A DNA stretch of 64,000 nt, from the NCBI GenBank assembly GCA_963573385.1, contig CAUYLG010033125.1:1-64000 (forward strand). Reading direction: 5' to 3'. This stretch comes from Cacajao melanocephalus (lineage: Eukaryota > Chordata > Mammalia > Primates > Pitheciidae). Below are positions 60,297 through 64,000 of this stretch, piece after piece. Below the pieces are notes generated by a model. It had not been told where the DNA came from and searched no databases. It was given only the letters and a program-made list of their open reading frames with translations. Within the stretch, counting starts at the first letter, position 1. Every line of letters starts with the position of its first letter. A program made the position numbers and the translations under genes.

Positions 60297-60428
60297 TTTT
60301 TTTTTTTTAATAGAGATGGGGTTTCTCCATGTTGGTCAGGCTGGTCTCGAACTCCCAACTTCAGGTGATCCACCCACCTCGGCCTCCCAAAGTGCTGGGA
60401 TTACAGGCGTGAGCCACAGCGCCCGGCC
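60297..60428 (-). mobile_element. Short Alu left-monomer copy
   Basis: Read on the minus strand: Alu left arm ending ...ggagaaaccccatctctatt then poly(A). A right arm is absent. A convincing target-site duplication was not found. Confidence 0.8.
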
Positions 60429-60468
60429 CCAAATTCTTATATTCTTATATATTTCATACTCTGGCTTT

Positions 60469-60765
60469 CCGCCCCCACCACCCCTCCAACGGAGTTTCGC
60501 TCTGTTGCCCAGGCTGGAGGGCCGTGGCGCGATCTTAGCTCAATGCAATCTTGGCCTCCCGGGTTCAAGCGATTCTCCTGCCCAGCCTCCGGAGTCGCTG
60601 AGATTACTGGCGAGCGCCATCACGCCCAGCTAATTTTTGTATTTTTAGTAGAGACGGGGTTTCACCATGTTGGCCAGGCTGGTCTCGGAACTCCTGACCT
60701 CGTGATCCACCTGCCTGGGCTTCCCGAAGTGCTGGGATTGCAGGCGTGAGCCACCGCACCCGGCC
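60469..60765 (-). mobile_element. Alu without poly(A) tail
   Basis: Perfect 14-base target-site duplication catactctggcttt at 60455-60468 and 60766-60779. On the minus strand the body ends ...gcgaaactccg and, instead of poly(A), continues into a 21-base G-rich segment (60489-60469). Confidence 0.94.
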
Positions 60766-60810
60766 CATACTCTGGCTTTTTAAACTTTTCTCAAACTACC
60801 CTACTTTGCC

Positions 60811-61010
60811 CCTTCCTTCCCTCCTTCCCTCCTTCCTCCCTCCCTCTCTTCCTCCTTCCTTCCTCCCTTCCTTCTTCCCTCCCTCCCTCCCTCTCTCCCT
60901 CTCTCCCTCTCTCCCTCCCTGTCTCCCTCCTTCCTTCCTTCCTCCTTCCTTCCTTCCTTCCTCCTTCCTTCTTTTCTTTCTTCCTTTCTTCCTTACTTCT
61001 TTCATTCTTT
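60811..61010. repeat. (CCTT)n/(CCCT)n pyrimidine microsatellite
   Basis: About 200 bases of almost pure pyrimidine on the + strand in cctt, ccct and ctct units, adjoining the poly(A) side of an Alu fragment from which it probably grew. A 101-codon Pro/Leu/Ser frame is its translation. Confidence 0.95.
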
Positions 61011-61128
61011 TAATAGAGACCGGTTCTTACTATGCTGCCCAGGTTGGTTGAATTCCTGGGGTTAAACTATCCTCCGGCTTTAGGCCTCCAAAATTCTGGG
61101 ATTACAGGCATGAGCCATGGCCTCGGCC
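61011..61128 (-). mobile_element. Alu left-arm fragment
   Basis: taatagagaccggttcttac to gagccatggcctcggcc: an old left monomer in reverse orientation. Confidence 0.82.
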
Positions 61129-61162
61129 TATTCCCTACTTTATATAACGTAAGATAATATGA

Positions 61163-61297
61163 GGCCAGGAGCGGCGGCTCACGCCTGTAATTCCAGCACC
61201 TTGAGAAGCTCAGGCAGGCGGATCACTTGAGGTCAGGAATTCGAAACCAGCGCGAAACCCTTGTCTCTACTAAAAATATAAAAATTAGCCGAAGGTC
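61163..61297 (+). mobile_element. Alu 1, 5' part (split)
   Basis: ggccaggagcggcggctcac to ataaaaattagccgaaggtc, interrupted by Alu 2. A block of the left arm (around ggccaacatggtg) is deleted. Confidence 0.85.
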
Positions 61298-61950
<653 letters not shown>

Positions 61951-62025
61951 TGGGGGAGGCAGAGTTTGCAGTGAGCCGAGATCATGCCACTGCACTCCAG
62001 CCTGGGAGACGGAGTGAGACTCATA
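61951..62025 (+). mobile_element. Alu 3' end, probably the rest of Alu 1
   Basis: gggggaggcagagtttgcag to gagacggagtgagactc: the last part of an Alu right arm, with the A-tail lost. Confidence 0.7.
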
Positions 62026-62117
62026 CTAATACAAAAATATTGCTCACAAAATATTTGAATTGCCCCCCAAAAGACTGCATCCTCAAGTTATACGTATATA
62101 GTAATAATTATATTTCT

Positions 62118-62312
62118 AATATGCCAGGCATTGCACTGAGCATTTTGAATGTGTTATCACATTGATTATTCTAGCAATTCCCTAAGACTCTTAAGACATT
62201 ATTATTATTATACTTATTTTACAGATGAGAAAATTGTGACTTACAGATACTATGTGTGAGTTCACTTAATTAGTAAGTAGCAAAGTCAGGGCTTAAATCC
62301 AATTGACTCCAA
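62118..62312 (+). mobile_element. MIR SINE
   Basis: tatgccaggcattgcactgag, then attttacagatgagaaaatt and agtagcaaagtcagggctt: well preserved MIR. Confidence 0.8.
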
Positions 62313-62639
62313 TGTCCAGCTTTTACTATCTATACCATTGTCTGGAGCGATCAGAATTTAAAGTCATCCTCAAATTTAAAGACAGTAAACCAAACCAAGC
62401 CTTTTCTTCCTCCTCACACTTCCTATATTCAGGTTTAAAGATGTATTTTTCCCCTTTTTGAAGCATTAAATAATTCTCCCACACGCAGATAATGTGGCAG
62501 CAAATCTTTCTTGATATGTGTTGGATGTTTTGTTATGTTTCAACCACTTTCGACATGTCCTGTGTATGGAAATTGGAGGGCACGAGTGACACGCAGAAGT
62601 ACTAAAAATGAAAACATAAGGGAAGGATTAGAATCCTCT

Positions 62640-63000
62640 TTCCTAACAATTTGGAAAAATAAAAAGCTCAAGAAATTATTTGATTTTTACAAGATAATTG
62701 CTGCAGTATGTTTATAACTGGAAAATTAGTAAAGACTTAAATATCCAAAATAGAGTAATTTTAAGTATATTACGGCATGTCTGTACAATAGAGTACTACT
62801 TAGCATTTAAAAGAATAATTGTATTTATCTCTGAAAGGTAGAATTAGTGAAGTTGTTTTACTTTTATATCTTATTCAGATATTTTGCAGTAGGCATATAT
62901 TATTTTAAAGAACCATTGTTTCATATATCTGACTTATTTGAGTGAGAAAATATTTTAAAATTTGTATAATGCAATCATATAGTTGCTTTTTAAAATATAC
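62640..63000 (+). mobile_element. Old L1M/L1ME fragment
   Basis: tgtttataactggaaaattag, ttaaatatccaaaatagag and gtctgtacaatagagtacta follow an L1M 3' segment; the Platy-1-like SINE at 63007 lies at its far side. Confidence 0.55.
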
Positions 63001-63006
63001 ATGTTC

Positions 63007-63247
<241 letters not shown>

Positions 63248-63450
63248 TCATTTTTTACTGTATCTATAATTAGTGTTTGTATAGATTTGCTCATGTAATT
63301 TTTAGAATTAAAAGAAACTGACAAGCCTAGTTTGGTCTGGTTTTGCCCTAAGATTGAGGGGAAGCACTTACATTCATTCTCACTTTACTTTCTATTAAGG
63401 AGGGAATATGGAGAAGGATTTTTTAAGTCATTGAAACACGCAAGATATTA

Positions 63451-63825
<375 letters not shown>

Positions 63826-63879
63826 CTACAACGTACATTTTGGAAGCATTTTTTAGAGACTATGTCTTATGTGAAACAT

Positions 63880-64000
63880 ATATAGTGGCTAAGATTCATG
63901 TACAGTATTCAAATCTCAACTTTGAGTCCTAATAACTGGAGAATTTAGGTAAGTCAATTAACTACTTTGTGACTCAGTTTCCTCATCAGTAAAATGGGAG
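63880..64000 (-). mobile_element. MIR relic at window edge
   Basis: gtaagtcaattaactactttg, then actcagtttcctcatcagt and aaaatgggag: reverse MIR cut off by the end of the window. Confidence 0.75.

Noticed and set aside
60746..61051. 101-codon Pro/Leu/Ser-rich frame
   Set aside because: Translation of the (CCTT)n microsatellite.

Overview
This is nuclear DNA from a primate, most likely a New World monkey (Platyrrhini) rather than a human. Three things point there. There are about 35 Alu-type SINEs. Two of them, at 30971-31103 and 63007-63150, are short left-monomer copies that share changes not found in ordinary Alu and are bounded by target-site duplications; they fit the platyrrhine-specific Platy-1 SINE as I remember it. 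The C3AR1 protein here has 484 residues and differs at many positions from the 482-residue human protein I remember. Genus cannot be told from the sequence alone.

The window holds two complete protein-coding genes in convergent (tail-to-tail) orientation, matching the C3AR1/FOXJ2 pair of human 12p13.31. C3AR1 (C3a anaphylatoxin receptor) runs on the + strand: a noncoding first exon ending at 27111, an intron of about 6.2 kb, and a single coding exon (CDS 33308-34762). FOXJ2 (forkhead transcription factor) runs on the - strand: a CpG-island promoter and noncoding first exon near 58.5-59.8 kb, ten coding exons between 52570 and 40714 that join in frame to 574 codons plus stop, and a 3' UTR of about 2.6 kb ending near 38065. 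The two 3' ends are roughly 3 kb apart. The genes share no pathway: one is a complement receptor of myeloid cells, the other a nuclear DNA-binding factor.

Region by region: 1-25.5 kb is A+T-rich, gene-free and nearly Alu-free (one Alu), with part of an L1, two MaLR LTRs, a probable older LTR, a Tigger-like DNA transposon, and MIR and L2 relics. From about 26 kb to the end the sequence is Alu-dense (about 34 copies), including C3AR1 intron 1, the FOXJ2 introns and the area beyond the FOXJ2 promoter, where three Alus are nested in one another at 61.2-62.0 kb next to a 200-base pyrimidine microsatellite.

I found no new biological system. The best leads are the short Alu-derived SINEs, a sharp compositional boundary upstream of C3AR1 where the expected neighbour NECAP1 is absent, a perfect 18-base inverted repeat inserted in an Alu, a 17-base triplication within an Alu, and an Alu with a perfect target-site duplication but no poly(A) tail.
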